From Candidatus Latescibacterota bacterium (GTDB lineage: Bacteria > Latescibacterota > UBA2968 > SICM01), in NCBI GenBank assembly GCA_009694805.1, contig SICM01000002.1, positions 1 to 64,000 of the forward strand: a DNA stretch of 64,000 nt. Reading direction: 5' to 3'. A program made the translations under genes and the position numbers. This document shows, one piece after another, positions 45,282-54,737 of the stretch. Every line of letters starts with the position of its first letter. Position 1 is the first letter of the stretch. The notes beneath the pieces are model-generated. The model was given only the letters and a program-made list of their open reading frames with translations, did not search any database and was not told the origin of the DNA.

Positions 45282-46050
45282 CCCCCTGCTGCTTCACGTC
45301 CCCTTCACAGACACTCTGGATGCGGCCTGCGCCGGAGGAGATGGGCGAGGGTCGGTGGACCCGCGAGGCACGGAGCCCCTTTTCGAGTTCGACGGCCTCC
45401 GCAGGGGGGCTCGGTTCGGCAGGGACACCTGCGTGCATTACCGCATCGAAGGCAACTTCAACCGACTGGAAGGCACGGTGACGCTCTGGTTCAGGCCGGA
45501 CTGGGACAGCCTCTCCGTGAGCGACCTGGGCCGCATCCTGTGGGATCTGAGGATCGAGCACGGGAGCGTCGTGCCGGACGACCCTTCCCAGCGGTGGGCC
45601 CTGGTCTACCCGGACCCCGGCGGAAAGGGGAAGGCATGCCCTGAGCAACGTCGAAGGGGGGGCGGGCGGGCGGACAGCACGTTCGGGTGCTGGCGGTTCT
45701 GCGTGGAGACAAACCGGAACCGCTACGTCATCGGCACGAAAGAACCGCGCCAGGACCCGCGCACCCGGCAGGGGGTGTTCGGGTCGCAGCAGGACTTCCA
45801 GGCAGGACAGTGGATGCACCTGGCCGTCTCGTGGACCCCTGAGGTCGGCGTCATTTACGTGAACGGACGCCTGGACACCCGCGCCCCGATCCCGGAAGGC
45901 CTCCCCTCCCGGCCCCTTCCGGAGACGATGCAGGTCGGCGCGATCGCGAGCTGGATCAACGCCGGGCCGGGCGGCGTGATCTCCGACTTTCGCGTCTACG
46001 GCACATCCCTGGATGAAGCGTCCATCGCCGGGGCGATGGGCGAGGCGTAG
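45271..46050 (+). CDS. LamG/concanavalin A-like domain protein
   Basis: NFNRLEGTVTLWFRPDW, WMHLAVSWTPEVGVIYVNGRLDTR, ISDFRVYGTSLDEASIAG. Confidence 0.75.
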   Translation: MSDDPLLLHVPFTDTLDAACAGGDGRGSVDPRGTEPLFEFDGLRRGARFGRDTCVHYRIEGNFNRLEGTVTLWFRPDWDSLSVSDLGRILWDLRIEHGSVVPDDPSQRWALVYPDPGGKGKACPEQRRRGGGRADSTFGCWRFCVETNRNRYVIGTKEPRQDPRTRQGVFGSQQDFQAGQWMHLAVSWTPEVGVIYVNGRLDTRAPIPEGLPSRPLPETMQVGAIASWINAGPGGVISDFRVYGTSLDEASIAGAMGEA

Positions 46051-46093
46051 GGACGTAAATCCTTGTGCCTGAAACGATGTCGCCTGGCGCACA

Positions 46094-46181
46094 GGCCCTC
46101 ACCCCGCCTCGCTGGCGCTCGGCTTCCCCTCTCCCATAAATGGGAGAGGGGTGGTGAACGGAGTGAACCGGGGTGAGGGCC
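46094..46181. repeat. Long inverted repeat GGCCCTCACCCCG...CGGGGTGAGGGCC with internal CCCCTCTCCC/GGGAGAGGGG hairpin (family D)
   Basis: Both arm pairs directly readable. Confidence 0.85.
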
Positions 46182-46224
46182 AGAGCCGCAGCGATTTTTG
46201 AATCAGGCTCTCGATATAGCCTTC

Positions 46225-46253
46225 TGCACAGGAATCAGGAAAAGCGATATAAC
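46225..46253 (+). promoter_or_regulatory. Candidate promoter TGCACA-N17-TATAAC
   Basis: Overlaps a direct repeat GAATCAGG-N4/5-CGATATA present at 46200-46218 and 46232-46251. Confidence 0.45.
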
Positions 46254-46282
46254 GTCATCACGTCTTTCCAGAGGTATCGAGA

Positions 46283-48004
46283 GTGGAAGAGGTTGTGATT
46301 TCGGACATGAGCGTATGCCAGCCCTCACACGCCCTGGACCGGGACTACCGGCACGGGACCTGGCGGCTGATCGGCTACGAGACCGAAGCGTTTGCGGGGA
46401 ACATGATCTACTCCGGGCCGGGCATGGACTCCCCCCCGCTGACCCTGCCCCTGAACCGGAAGGGGCCCCACGCCATCTACCTGGGAGTACACTATCCGGG
46501 GCAGTTCGGGGACGCCCACGTGCGCGTCCGCCTGACGGGCGACCCGGCCTACGCCCTGGTGGGGGCGGAGCAGCCCAACCCCAAGGACCAGAACAGTCTC
46601 CCGCCGGAGCTGCACCCCTGCTACACCCGCAAGCGGTTCGCGGACCATCAGGTGTCCGAGGCGTTCTGGAAGGTGGCGGACCTGAAGGGCCAGGACCTGG
46701 TCATCAGCCGTTTCAACGAGGGGGGGCGGGGCGGAGGCTACGCCGGGATGTACAGCAGCCTGGTCCACGTCCGGCTGGTCCCGCTCTCGGAGGAGGCGCT
46801 AACCGAGCACCGTCGGGAACTGCCCCGCGAGGACACCCGTCGGCTGGCGGCCATGAACGACGGCGGCCCCTTCTCCGCCCTCCGCACGAAGGAGGACATC
46901 TGGGCGCAACTGGAGCCCTACCGGGACAGCGACGTGGGCCTGATGCTCTGGGCGACCTTCAAAGGGGAGAACTGCACCTACCGCAGCCGCATCGGCCGCA
47001 CCCTGCCCGCCGGGCGCAACCCCTTCGACCGATTCGCGGGCCACGATTTCTGGGACGAGAACCTCCGGGCGCTGGAGGCGCAGGGCGTGGACTTCATGAG
47101 CGAGGTGGTCAGGGCCGCGCACGCGACGGGCCTGCGCATCTTCCCCAGCCTCCGGCTGCAGGGCCCCAAGCCCCTCCCGGTGGAGATGGAGAAGGGGAGT
47201 TTCTACGAGCGGCATCCGGAGTTCCGGTGCCGGGACAGGGACGGCCTGAGCGTCGCGCACCTCAGCCTCGCCTTCCCCGAGGTCCGGGGCTACTGGATCT
47301 CACTGCTGTGCGAGGCCCTGTCCTACGGGTTCGACGGGGTCCACGTGATCCTCTGCCGCTCCTGGCCGTTCGTGCTCTACGAGGCGCCGGTCCTCCAGCA
47401 GTTCCGTCGGGACTACGGGGAGGACCCCAGGAAGCTCCCGGATGACGACCCCCGGCTCCAGAAGGTGATGGCCGCCTTCGTCACGCAGTTCGCCCGCGAA
47501 CTCAAACGGGCCGTTGACGATATAGGTCAGAAAATGGGCAGACGACTGGAGATCGCCTACAACATCAACACGACCTTCGAGAGCAACCTGAAATGGGGAG
47601 TGGACGTCGAGGCCCTGGTCAAAGAAGGCCTGGTGGACTACCTGATGCCCCACCCCACGGTCGCCCGAAACGCGGCGGCGTGGCTGAAGCCCCTGGCCGA
47701 TCTGGTGAAGGGCACGGGCGTGAAGCTGTATCCCGACCTCTACCCCCGGCGTCAGCCGGCCGCGGCCTCCCTCTACTCCGCGCAGACGCTCTACGACCTG
47801 GGGTGCGACGGGATCGCCATGTGGGACACGTATAATCGCGTCCACCGTATCAGCGAATGGGCGACGATGAAGCGCCTGGGGCATCGGGAGGAGTTGAAGG
47901 CGTGGCGGGAGTCGGGCCGGGGGGACGACCACTTCCGCGTGCTCGACTTCAAGTGGGTCGGGGACCGGAGCGGGGACCCCCGCTACTTCCAGACGAACGG
48001 ATGA
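46283..48004 (+). CDS. Uncharacterised GH-like TIM barrel protein, paralog 3
   Basis: GTG start; MSVCQPSHALDRD, PPLTLPLNRKGPHAIYL, PFVLYEAPV, VKLYPDLYPRR, RISEWA. Confidence 0.8.
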   Translation: MEEVVISDMSVCQPSHALDRDYRHGTWRLIGYETEAFAGNMIYSGPGMDSPPLTLPLNRKGPHAIYLGVHYPGQFGDAHVRVRLTGDPAYALVGAEQPNPKDQNSLPPELHPCYTRKRFADHQVSEAFWKVADLKGQDLVISRFNEGGRGGGYAGMYSSLVHVRLVPLSEEALTEHRRELPREDTRRLAAMNDGGPFSALRTKEDIWAQLEPYRDSDVGLMLWATFKGENCTYRSRIGRTLPAGRNPFDRFAGHDFWDENLRALEAQGVDFMSEVVRAAHATGLRIFPSLRLQGPKPLPVEMEKGSFYERHPEFRCRDRDGLSVAHLSLAFPEVRGYWISLLCEALSYGFDGVHVILCRSWPFVLYEAPVLQQFRRDYGEDPRKLPDDDPRLQKVMAAFVTQFARELKRAVDDIGQKMGRRLEIAYNINTTFESNLKWGVDVEALVKEGLVDYLMPHPTVARNAAAWLKPLADLVKGTGVKLYPDLYPRRQPAAASLYSAQTLYDLGCDGIAMWDTYNRVHRISEWATMKRLGHREELKAWRESGRGDDHFRVLDFKWVGDRSGDPRYFQTNG

Positions 48005-48804
48005 AGGCCATGCGCCTGTCCCTGAGCGGCTTTCTCTTTGAGGATCGGTACATCTCGCAGTCCGTGACCTTCCCGGCCTTCTGCGGGATCGCGAAATCCT
48101 GCGGCTACGACGGCGTGGAACTGCGCGGCACCCAGGTCCGCCCGGAATCCCCGGCGCACGAACGCGGGGAGATCCTGCGTATCGCGCAGGATAACGGCCT
48201 GCCAATCACCTGCCTGACCGCGCGGGGACTTCCCGCCTCCGGCCCGGAGCGGGACGCCTTTTTCCACAGCTATCTGGACCTGTGTCGAGACCTGGGCTGT
48301 CATCTCCTGAAGATCGGGAGCGATACAGCCTGGCTGCACGACGCCGCCGAAAAGGCGAAAGACCACGGCGTGACCCTGGCCACGAACAACCACGTGGGGG
48401 GCGTCCTGGAGACCGTGGCCGGGACCCGGCGCACCTTCACGGAGATCTCGCATTCTAACTTCGGCCTGCTCTACGACGCCCTCCACCTGAGCGTCACGGG
48501 CGAGGACTATCTGGGGTGTATCCCGGAGTTCGCCGGGATCACGCGCAACCTCCTGATCCACTCCGCGCGTGAGGCGCGGCCCAACGAAAAGGTCACCCTG
48601 GAGAAAAACGGCAGGCGATGGACCTCTCCCTGCCTGCCCGACGAGCCGGGCGTGCAGGACTGGCCGGCGGTCTTCAGGGCCTTCAAACAATTGAACTATG
48701 ACGGCCTGATCACCGTGATCGAGAACGGTTGGCCCGGCGACCAACGCGAACACGTGGCCCGGCGCTGCGCGGAGATCATCCGCCAACTGTGGGACGAAGC
48801 TTGA
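48001..48804 (+). CDS. Sugar phosphate isomerase/epimerase-like TIM barrel
   Basis: ATGA overlap with upstream stop; GYDGVELRGTQ, VTLATNNHVGGVLETVAG, YDGLITVIENGWPG. Confidence 0.85.
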   Translation: MKAMRLSLSGFLFEDRYISQSVTFPAFCGIAKSCGYDGVELRGTQVRPESPAHERGEILRIAQDNGLPITCLTARGLPASGPERDAFFHSYLDLCRDLGCHLLKIGSDTAWLHDAAEKAKDHGVTLATNNHVGGVLETVAGTRRTFTEISHSNFGLLYDALHLSVTGEDYLGCIPEFAGITRNLLIHSAREARPNEKVTLEKNGRRWTSPCLPDEPGVQDWPAVFRAFKQLNYDGLITVIENGWPGDQREHVARRCAEIIRQLWDEA

Positions 48805-48874
48805 GCCGTCTGCACGGCCCTGCCCATCGCGTGGTTCTACGCCCGTTGAGCGTCACATCCGAAAGGCGAACAGC

Positions 48875-49879
48875 GTGAGCCTCACCCTCGGTTTCATCGG
48901 CCTCGGCGCCATCCTCTCCCACCACCTGGCCGGGCTGAAGGAGAACCCCGAATTCAAAGTCGTCAGCGTCTGCGACCTCGACCCGGAGAAGGTCGAACGG
49001 TGGTCGCAGGAGCTGGGATGCAGGGGGTTCGTGGACTATCGGGACCTGCTGGCCGCGCCCCCCGACGTGGCCCTGGTCGCCCTCCCCCACGGCCTCCACT
49101 GCGAGGCCACGGTCGAGGCCCTCCGGGCCGGCTGCCACGTCCTGGTCGAAAAACCCATGGCCGTCAGCGTGGACGAGTGCCGCCGGATGCTGGAGGCCGC
49201 CCGCCAGTACGGCAGACACCTGGGCGTGGCCGAGACCGCCGGTCTGCAGCCGGGCCCCGCCCTCACGGGGAAGAAGTTCAGGGCCGGGGACCTGGGCCGC
49301 TTCTTCACGGGCAGCATCCTCAACGAGCGCTTCTACTTCCACGAGGGCCGTCCGGCCTGGTTCCTCGACCCGGCCCTGAGCGGTGGGGGGATGTTCAGCA
49401 ACGTGGGCCTGCATCGCCTGGCCACCGCCCGCGCCTGCCTGCCCGGCCTCACGCCCGTCTCCGTCAGCGCCTCCGTCAGCCACATCCCGGAATATCAGGT
49501 CGAGGCCTGCACCTCCGCCCTCGTCCGGTACAGGGAGGGCGGCGCGATGCTCTACGAGGAGGTGGGCTACTTCCCCCGGCCGGAGTGGCTGAACGTGGGG
49601 ACCCACTTCATCTTTGAGGAAGGCATCGTGAAGTGGGACGACAGGGCATGGCGGATGATGACCCGGAAGGGTCAGCAGGTCGAAGAACCCCTGTCCCCCG
49701 CAGGAACGAGCTACAGCCCCGTCTACGCGAACCTGCTGCGCGCCATCCGAGAAGGGGATTCGGAGGCGTGGGAGTACGCCGTGGACACGGCCATCGCCCA
49801 GGCGGCCTACGCCAGCGCCCGCGAGGGCCGGGAGATCGACCTGACGCGCCCGCCCTGGGCCATCACAAAGGACATCTAA
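48875..49879 (+). CDS. Gfo/Idh/MocA family oxidoreductase
   Basis: GTG start; LGFIGLGAILSHHLAGLKEN, CHVLVEKPMAVSVDECRRML. Confidence 0.9.
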   Translation: MSLTLGFIGLGAILSHHLAGLKENPEFKVVSVCDLDPEKVERWSQELGCRGFVDYRDLLAAPPDVALVALPHGLHCEATVEALRAGCHVLVEKPMAVSVDECRRMLEAARQYGRHLGVAETAGLQPGPALTGKKFRAGDLGRFFTGSILNERFYFHEGRPAWFLDPALSGGGMFSNVGLHRLATARACLPGLTPVSVSASVSHIPEYQVEACTSALVRYREGGAMLYEEVGYFPRPEWLNVGTHFIFEEGIVKWDDRAWRMMTRKGQQVEEPLSPAGTSYSPVYANLLRAIREGDSEAWEYAVDTAIAQAAYASAREGREIDLTRPPWAITKDI

Positions 49880-49909
49880 CCGCTCCCTGCTTTTCACCAG
49901 GAGGACGCC

Positions 49910-50761
49910 ATGCCCCACTTCCCCATCGTCGACACCCATCTCCACCTCTGGGACCCCGGGCGTCTGCGCTACCCGTGGATCGAGGACATCCCCCTGCTGA
50001 ACAGAGCCTATCTGCTGGAGGACTACAAAAAGGCCTGTGGCCCCGTGCAGATCGAGAAGATGGTCTTCCTCCAGTGCGAGTGCATCCCTGATCAATTCCT
50101 TCAGGAGGCCGAGTGGATCACCTCCCTCGCGCAGCAGGACCCCCGGATTCAGGGCATCGTCCCCTGGGCCCCCCTCGAAAAGGGCGAGGCCGCGCGTCCG
50201 GCCCTGGAGAAACTCGCACAGAACCGGCTGATCAAGGGCATCCGCCGCATCATCCAGTTCGAGCCGGACCAGAGCTTCTGTCTGCAGCCCGACTTCGTCA
50301 AGGGCGTGCAGATGCTCGCGGACTACAACTTCAGCTTCGACATCTGCATCTCCCACGGCCAGATGGCCAACACGATCCAGTTCGTGCGGCAGTGCCCCAA
50401 TGTGAAATTCATCCTGGACCACATCGGAAAGCCCGACATCAAGAACCACCTCCTCGACCCCTGGCGGGCGGAGATCAAGACCCTCTCCGAGATGCCCAAC
50501 GTCTGGTGCAAGGTCTCCGGCATGGTCACCGAGGCGGATCACAAGACCTGGACGAAGGAGGACCTGAAGCCCTACGTCGACCACGTGATCGCGTGCTTCG
50601 GGTTCGACCGTGCCGTCTACGGCGGGGACTGGCCCGTGTCCTATCAGGCCGCCGAATATCCCCAATGGGTGGAGACGCTGGCGTGGGCCGTCTCCGGCGC
50701 GTCGGAGGTGGAAAAGAGGAAGCTGTTCCACGACAACGCAGTCGCCTTCTACAGGCTGTGA
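49910..50761 (+). CDS. Amidohydrolase (amidohydrolase 2-type TIM barrel)
   Basis: VDTHLHLWDPGRLRYPWI, FILDHIGKPDI, AVYGGDWPV. Confidence 0.9.
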   Translation: MPHFPIVDTHLHLWDPGRLRYPWIEDIPLLNRAYLLEDYKKACGPVQIEKMVFLQCECIPDQFLQEAEWITSLAQQDPRIQGIVPWAPLEKGEAARPALEKLAQNRLIKGIRRIIQFEPDQSFCLQPDFVKGVQMLADYNFSFDICISHGQMANTIQFVRQCPNVKFILDHIGKPDIKNHLLDPWRAEIKTLSEMPNVWCKVSGMVTEADHKTWTKEDLKPYVDHVIACFGFDRAVYGGDWPVSYQAAEYPQWVETLAWAVSGASEVEKRKLFHDNAVAFYRL

Positions 50762-50766
50762 CGGAG

Positions 50767-52164
50767 ATGCCCATGCAGAAAGAATACGTGCCCCCGCCCC
50801 CGCTCAAGCCCGGCTATTTTCTGGGGCAGGAGGCGTTCAGCGTCCCGAAGAACGCCCTGTTCCGCCGGATGGACCCCTACTTCAAGACGTTTCTGACGGA
50901 GGAGAACGCCACCCGCTACTTCGAGCAGATCGCCGGGAAGGTGGACGGGCTGGACTACTGCACCTACTGGTACGAACCGGCGGACGCGGAGATGGCCCGC
51001 CGGATCGCGGAGATCGGGCGGGCGCACGGCGTGGACATGTGGACGGGCATCCGGTGGCACAAGCAGTTCCGGGACATGCCCGTCGTGCCGGGGGACTGCG
51101 CGGCCTGGACGATGGACGAGGCCGGGCGCATCTCCCCGGCGCTCTGGGAGCAGCGCAACCACACCTTCGACTACCTCAACCCCCGCGCCGTGGACTGGAT
51201 GATGGAGGTCCTGGAGGCCCGCTACTGGCCGCACCTCAAAGGCCCCGTGAACGGCCTCTTCTTCCCGGAGTGCCGGGTGACCACCCCCGACGTGCCCTAC
51301 CGGCGCAACGGCCTCAAGACCTGGACCCTGCACGCCTACTCCCCGGCGGTCCTCGAAGCCTGGAGGGCCTACTGCGCAAAGCGGGACGTGCGCTGGCAGG
51401 GGGCGCAGGTGGACCGCTTTCCGGTCCCGCTCGCCCACATGACCCGCCCGCACCCGGAGGCGACCGTCCACGTCCCCGACGACCGGCCGGGGGCGGTCCC
51501 GGCGTTCACCCGCTTTGTCGATATCCCCAGAGGGACGCCGGTCTGGCTGGCCTGGGAGGACTTCCTGTGCGAGCGGTTTCACGAGGTGTTCATCCACCGC
51601 ATCGCGGCGCGGGTCAACCGGTACCACGCGGACAACCCCGACTGGCGCGGGGTCTGCTTCTTCAACAACGACGTCACCGCGCTGGACTACCGGAACTTCC
51701 AGACGCGCTCCGCCCGCACGGGGTTCTCGATGGGCTACTGGCCGCAGGGGAGGCGCATGGGCGTGGACCTCCCCCGCCTGCTGAAGGACCCGGAGGTCAC
51801 CTGCTTCATCAGCGAGACGGTCCAGTCCGTCCGGGACTACCTGTTCTACGAGGAGAACCCCCTGTCCCACGGGATGGCCCTGGCGCGGGAGGCCGGGCGG
51901 CCCGGGGACTACGGGTTCATGGTCCACTACTGCGACGCCTGGGGGCAGGTGGGGGACATCCGCGCGCCGGGCGGGGGGATCATGGACGACGTGGAGGAGG
52001 ACCTGCGATGGGAGATGATCCATAAATACCGCCCGCCGGTCTTCTCCTACTTCAGCATCCCCACCACCCTGGTCCGCGAGGGGGCGTGGTACCAGAAGGA
52101 GGCGGCGGACCGGTTCTGGGGCCGGGTGGAGGAGTACAGGAGGTCCTTCGGGAGAGGGGTGTGA
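50767..52164 (+). CDS. Hypothetical GH-like TIM barrel protein
   Basis: ATG 50767; barrel-like alternation, IGRAHGVDMWTGIRWH, GLFFPECRVTTPD, GVCFFNNDVTALDY; no family confidently recognised. Confidence 0.6.
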   Translation: MPMQKEYVPPPPLKPGYFLGQEAFSVPKNALFRRMDPYFKTFLTEENATRYFEQIAGKVDGLDYCTYWYEPADAEMARRIAEIGRAHGVDMWTGIRWHKQFRDMPVVPGDCAAWTMDEAGRISPALWEQRNHTFDYLNPRAVDWMMEVLEARYWPHLKGPVNGLFFPECRVTTPDVPYRRNGLKTWTLHAYSPAVLEAWRAYCAKRDVRWQGAQVDRFPVPLAHMTRPHPEATVHVPDDRPGAVPAFTRFVDIPRGTPVWLAWEDFLCERFHEVFIHRIAARVNRYHADNPDWRGVCFFNNDVTALDYRNFQTRSARTGFSMGYWPQGRRMGVDLPRLLKDPEVTCFISETVQSVRDYLFYEENPLSHGMALAREAGRPGDYGFMVHYCDAWGQVGDIRAPGGGIMDDVEEDLRWEMIHKYRPPVFSYFSIPTTLVREGAWYQKEAADRFWGRVEEYRRSFGRGV

Positions 52165-54587
52165 CGGTGGAGGCTGAGACACACGAAACGCTCGCGCGGA
52201 CCTTCCTCGACCCCCCGAGGGAGTTCGGCGCGATGCCGTTCTGGTTCTGGAACGACGACCTCGATGAGGCGGAGCTCCTCCGCCAGATCAGGGAATTCCA
52301 CGACAGGGGGTTCGGCGGGTTCGTCCTGCACCCCCGGATCGGCCTGTCCAGGCGGGTCGGCTACCTCACGGAGGAATACTTCCGCCTCGCCCGGCTGTGT
52401 GTGGCCGAGGCCGCCCGGCTGGGCCTGAAGGTCATCCTCTACGACGAGGGGTCCTACCCCTCCGGCTCTGCCCAGGGCCGGGTGGTGGCGGAGAACCCTG
52501 ACTACGCGGCCCGCTGCCTGATCGCCCTGCACAAAAAGGTCGAAGGCCCCGCCACGGGCTACTGGCGGCCCAACCCGGGCCGGGCGATGAAGGACCGGCT
52601 GGTCTGCGTCGTGCAGGGACGGGAGGCGGGGGAGGACGCCCTCGACCCGGGCAGCCTGACGCTCCTGGAGCCGCAGGGACACGGCCTGGTCCGCTACGAC
52701 GTGCCGGAGGGGGCGTGGCGGCTGGTGGCGTGCTGGGACGTGTTTAGCGGCGGGATCATCCGGGGGGTGTTCGACGAGGAGGACGACGGTCACGCCCTGG
52801 CCCCGGCCGCCGGGGCGATCATGGACCCCGACGCCGTGGCCTGCTTCCTCCGCCACACCCACGACCGGTACTATGCACATCTCAAGGACCACTTCGGGAC
52901 GACGGTGGTCGCCATGTTCACGGACGAACCGAACCCGATGGGCCGCTCCCCCCGGCGGGGGCCGCACCCGAAGCCGTTCTGCGCGGAACTGCTGGGGGAG
53001 GTGCAGGCCGTCTGGGGCGACGAGGTGCGGCGCTGGCTGCCCGCCCTCTGGCTGGACTGCGGCCCCCGGACAGCAGACTTCCGGAAAGTCTACCACCGGG
53101 CGGTCCAGGACCGGATCGAGCGGGTCTTCTTCGCCGCGCAGGGCCAGTGGTGCGAGGACCACGGCATCGCCCTGACCGGCCACCCCGGCGCGAGCGATGA
53201 GATGGGCGCGTTCCGGCGCTTCCACTGGCCGGGGCAGGACATGGTCTGGCGCTACGTCGAGCCGGGCAGGCCGACCGCCCTCGAAGGCCCCCACAGCGTG
53301 GCCCCCAGGGCCGCCAGCAGCGCCGCAGTCCTGGGCGGTAGGCGCAGGAGCGCGACCGAACTATTCGGGGCCTACGGCTGGCGGCTGACCCTGGACGAGG
53401 TCAAATGGCTGCTGGACTGGCACCTCGTGCGCGGGAACAACCTGTTCATCCCCCACGCCTGCTTCTACGCCATCCGGGGTCGCCGGGCCTTCGAGAGCGA
53501 GCCGGACCTCGGGGCGCACAACGTCTGGTGGCCTTACTTTCGGACCGTCGGCGACTACCTCCGCCGGGTCTGCTGCCTGCTCACCGACAGCGTCGAGGTC
53601 TGCGACGTGGCAGTGCTGACCGACCCCCACGCCGTGGGCTGGTCCGCGGCCAAAGCGCTGTTTCAGGAACAGATCGGCTTCATCTACGTGGACGACCTTC
53701 GCCAGGCCCGCGTGGAGGACGGTCAGTTGCGGGTCGGCCCGCAGAGGTTCCGCGCCATCGTCTGCGATCCTCAGGGCATCGTCGGGGCCCGGGCCCCCCT
53801 CAGGGCGCTCCAGGACGCCGGAGGGCGGGTCCTGGGGGCGTGGACGCCGGACGATCTCGCCAGGCAGGTCGTCTCCGCCCTGGGCCGGGACGTGGACTGG
53901 CCGGGTGCGCCGGACCTGCGGGCCCTCCACTGCCGCAAGGGGGGGCTGGACCTCTACCTGCTGGTCAATGAGGGGGAGGGGACGCTGGAAGGGGACCTCT
54001 CGCTCAGAAGCGCCGGCGCACTGGAGCTGTGGGACCCAATGGATGGAAGCGTGCGCCCCTGGCCGGGACGGATAGAAAGGGGACGCCTGCGCACCCATCT
54101 GCGCCTCGAACGGCGGCAGGGGCTGGTCCTGGCCGTGGACCCGGCGGGAAAGCCGGACCCGGATGCAACGCCTCCTCCGCTCCCCGGCGAGGTCATCGCA
54201 GAGATTCCGGGTCCGTGGAAAGTCCTGGACGCCTCCGGGCAGCCGGTGGAGGCCCCCTGCCCCGGCGACTGGGCGCAGGCAGGGGCGTGGGAGACCTTCA
54301 CCGGGACGCTCCGGTTGGTGACAGAATTCGGTCTATCCGCCGGGCAGGAGGGCCAACCTCTATTTCTGGACCTGGGCCGCGTCGGGGACATCGCCGAGGT
54401 CCGGGTCAACGGTCAGCCCGTCGGCCTGCGCGCCTGGGCCCCCTACGTCCTCCGGATCGACGGGGCGTGCCGGGCGGGGGTCAACACCCTGGAGGTCCGC
54501 GTCACGAACTCCATGGCGAACGCCTACGACGGGCTCCAGATGCCCTCCGGACTGATGGGGCCGGTCGTCCTGCAAGGGACAAAATAG
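52161..54587 (+). CDS. Glycosyl hydrolase, GH106-like
   Basis: GTGA overlap with previous stop; FGAMPFWFWNDDLDEAELLRQIREFHDRGFGGFVLHPRIGL, YDEGSYPSGSAQG; C-terminal galactose-binding-like GDIAEVRVNGQPVGLRAWAPYVLRI. Confidence 0.7.
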   Translation: MTVEAETHETLARTFLDPPREFGAMPFWFWNDDLDEAELLRQIREFHDRGFGGFVLHPRIGLSRRVGYLTEEYFRLARLCVAEAARLGLKVILYDEGSYPSGSAQGRVVAENPDYAARCLIALHKKVEGPATGYWRPNPGRAMKDRLVCVVQGREAGEDALDPGSLTLLEPQGHGLVRYDVPEGAWRLVACWDVFSGGIIRGVFDEEDDGHALAPAAGAIMDPDAVACFLRHTHDRYYAHLKDHFGTTVVAMFTDEPNPMGRSPRRGPHPKPFCAELLGEVQAVWGDEVRRWLPALWLDCGPRTADFRKVYHRAVQDRIERVFFAAQGQWCEDHGIALTGHPGASDEMGAFRRFHWPGQDMVWRYVEPGRPTALEGPHSVAPRAASSAAVLGGRRRSATELFGAYGWRLTLDEVKWLLDWHLVRGNNLFIPHACFYAIRGRRAFESEPDLGAHNVWWPYFRTVGDYLRRVCCLLTDSVEVCDVAVLTDPHAVGWSAAKALFQEQIGFIYVDDLRQARVEDGQLRVGPQRFRAIVCDPQGIVGARAPLRALQDAGGRVLGAWTPDDLARQVVSALGRDVDWPGAPDLRALHCRKGGLDLYLLVNEGEGTLEGDLSLRSAGALELWDPMDGSVRPWPGRIERGRLRTHLRLERRQGLVLAVDPAGKPDPDATPPPLPGEVIAEIPGPWKVLDASGQPVEAPCPGDWAQAGAWETFTGTLRLVTEFGLSAGQEGQPLFLDLGRVGDIAEVRVNGQPVGLRAWAPYVLRIDGACRAGVNTLEVRVTNSMANAYDGLQMPSGLMGPVVLQGTK

Positions 54588-54604
54588 ACGGTTTGGGCGC
54601 ATCC

Positions 54605-54657
54605 GAGATTGTGTCCACGTGGACACAATCTCAAATTCTGCCCCCGGGGGCAGAATT
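54605..54657. repeat. Two adjacent perfect palindromes (28 bp and 24 bp)
   Basis: GAGATTGTGTCCACGTGGACACAATCTC (54605-54632) and AATTCTGCCCCCGGGGGCAGAATT (54634-54657); each equals its own reverse complement. Confidence 0.95.
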
Positions 54658-54737
54658 GGGGGGTGTTTTATCCGTCTCCCCTATTTTTCGTATTTCAATT
54701 TTATCGCTTTAAAAAACAACAAGATTGGGGCCGAACG

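Noticed and set aside
48776-50731. Minus-strand 651-aa ORF
   Set aside because: Antisense shadow spanning two well-supported plus-strand genes (oxidoreductase and amidohydrolase).
54605-54657. Tandem palindromes as an integron attC or plasmid oriT site
   Set aside because: No integrase, relaxase or cassette structure nearby; palindromes are perfect, unlike attC sites.
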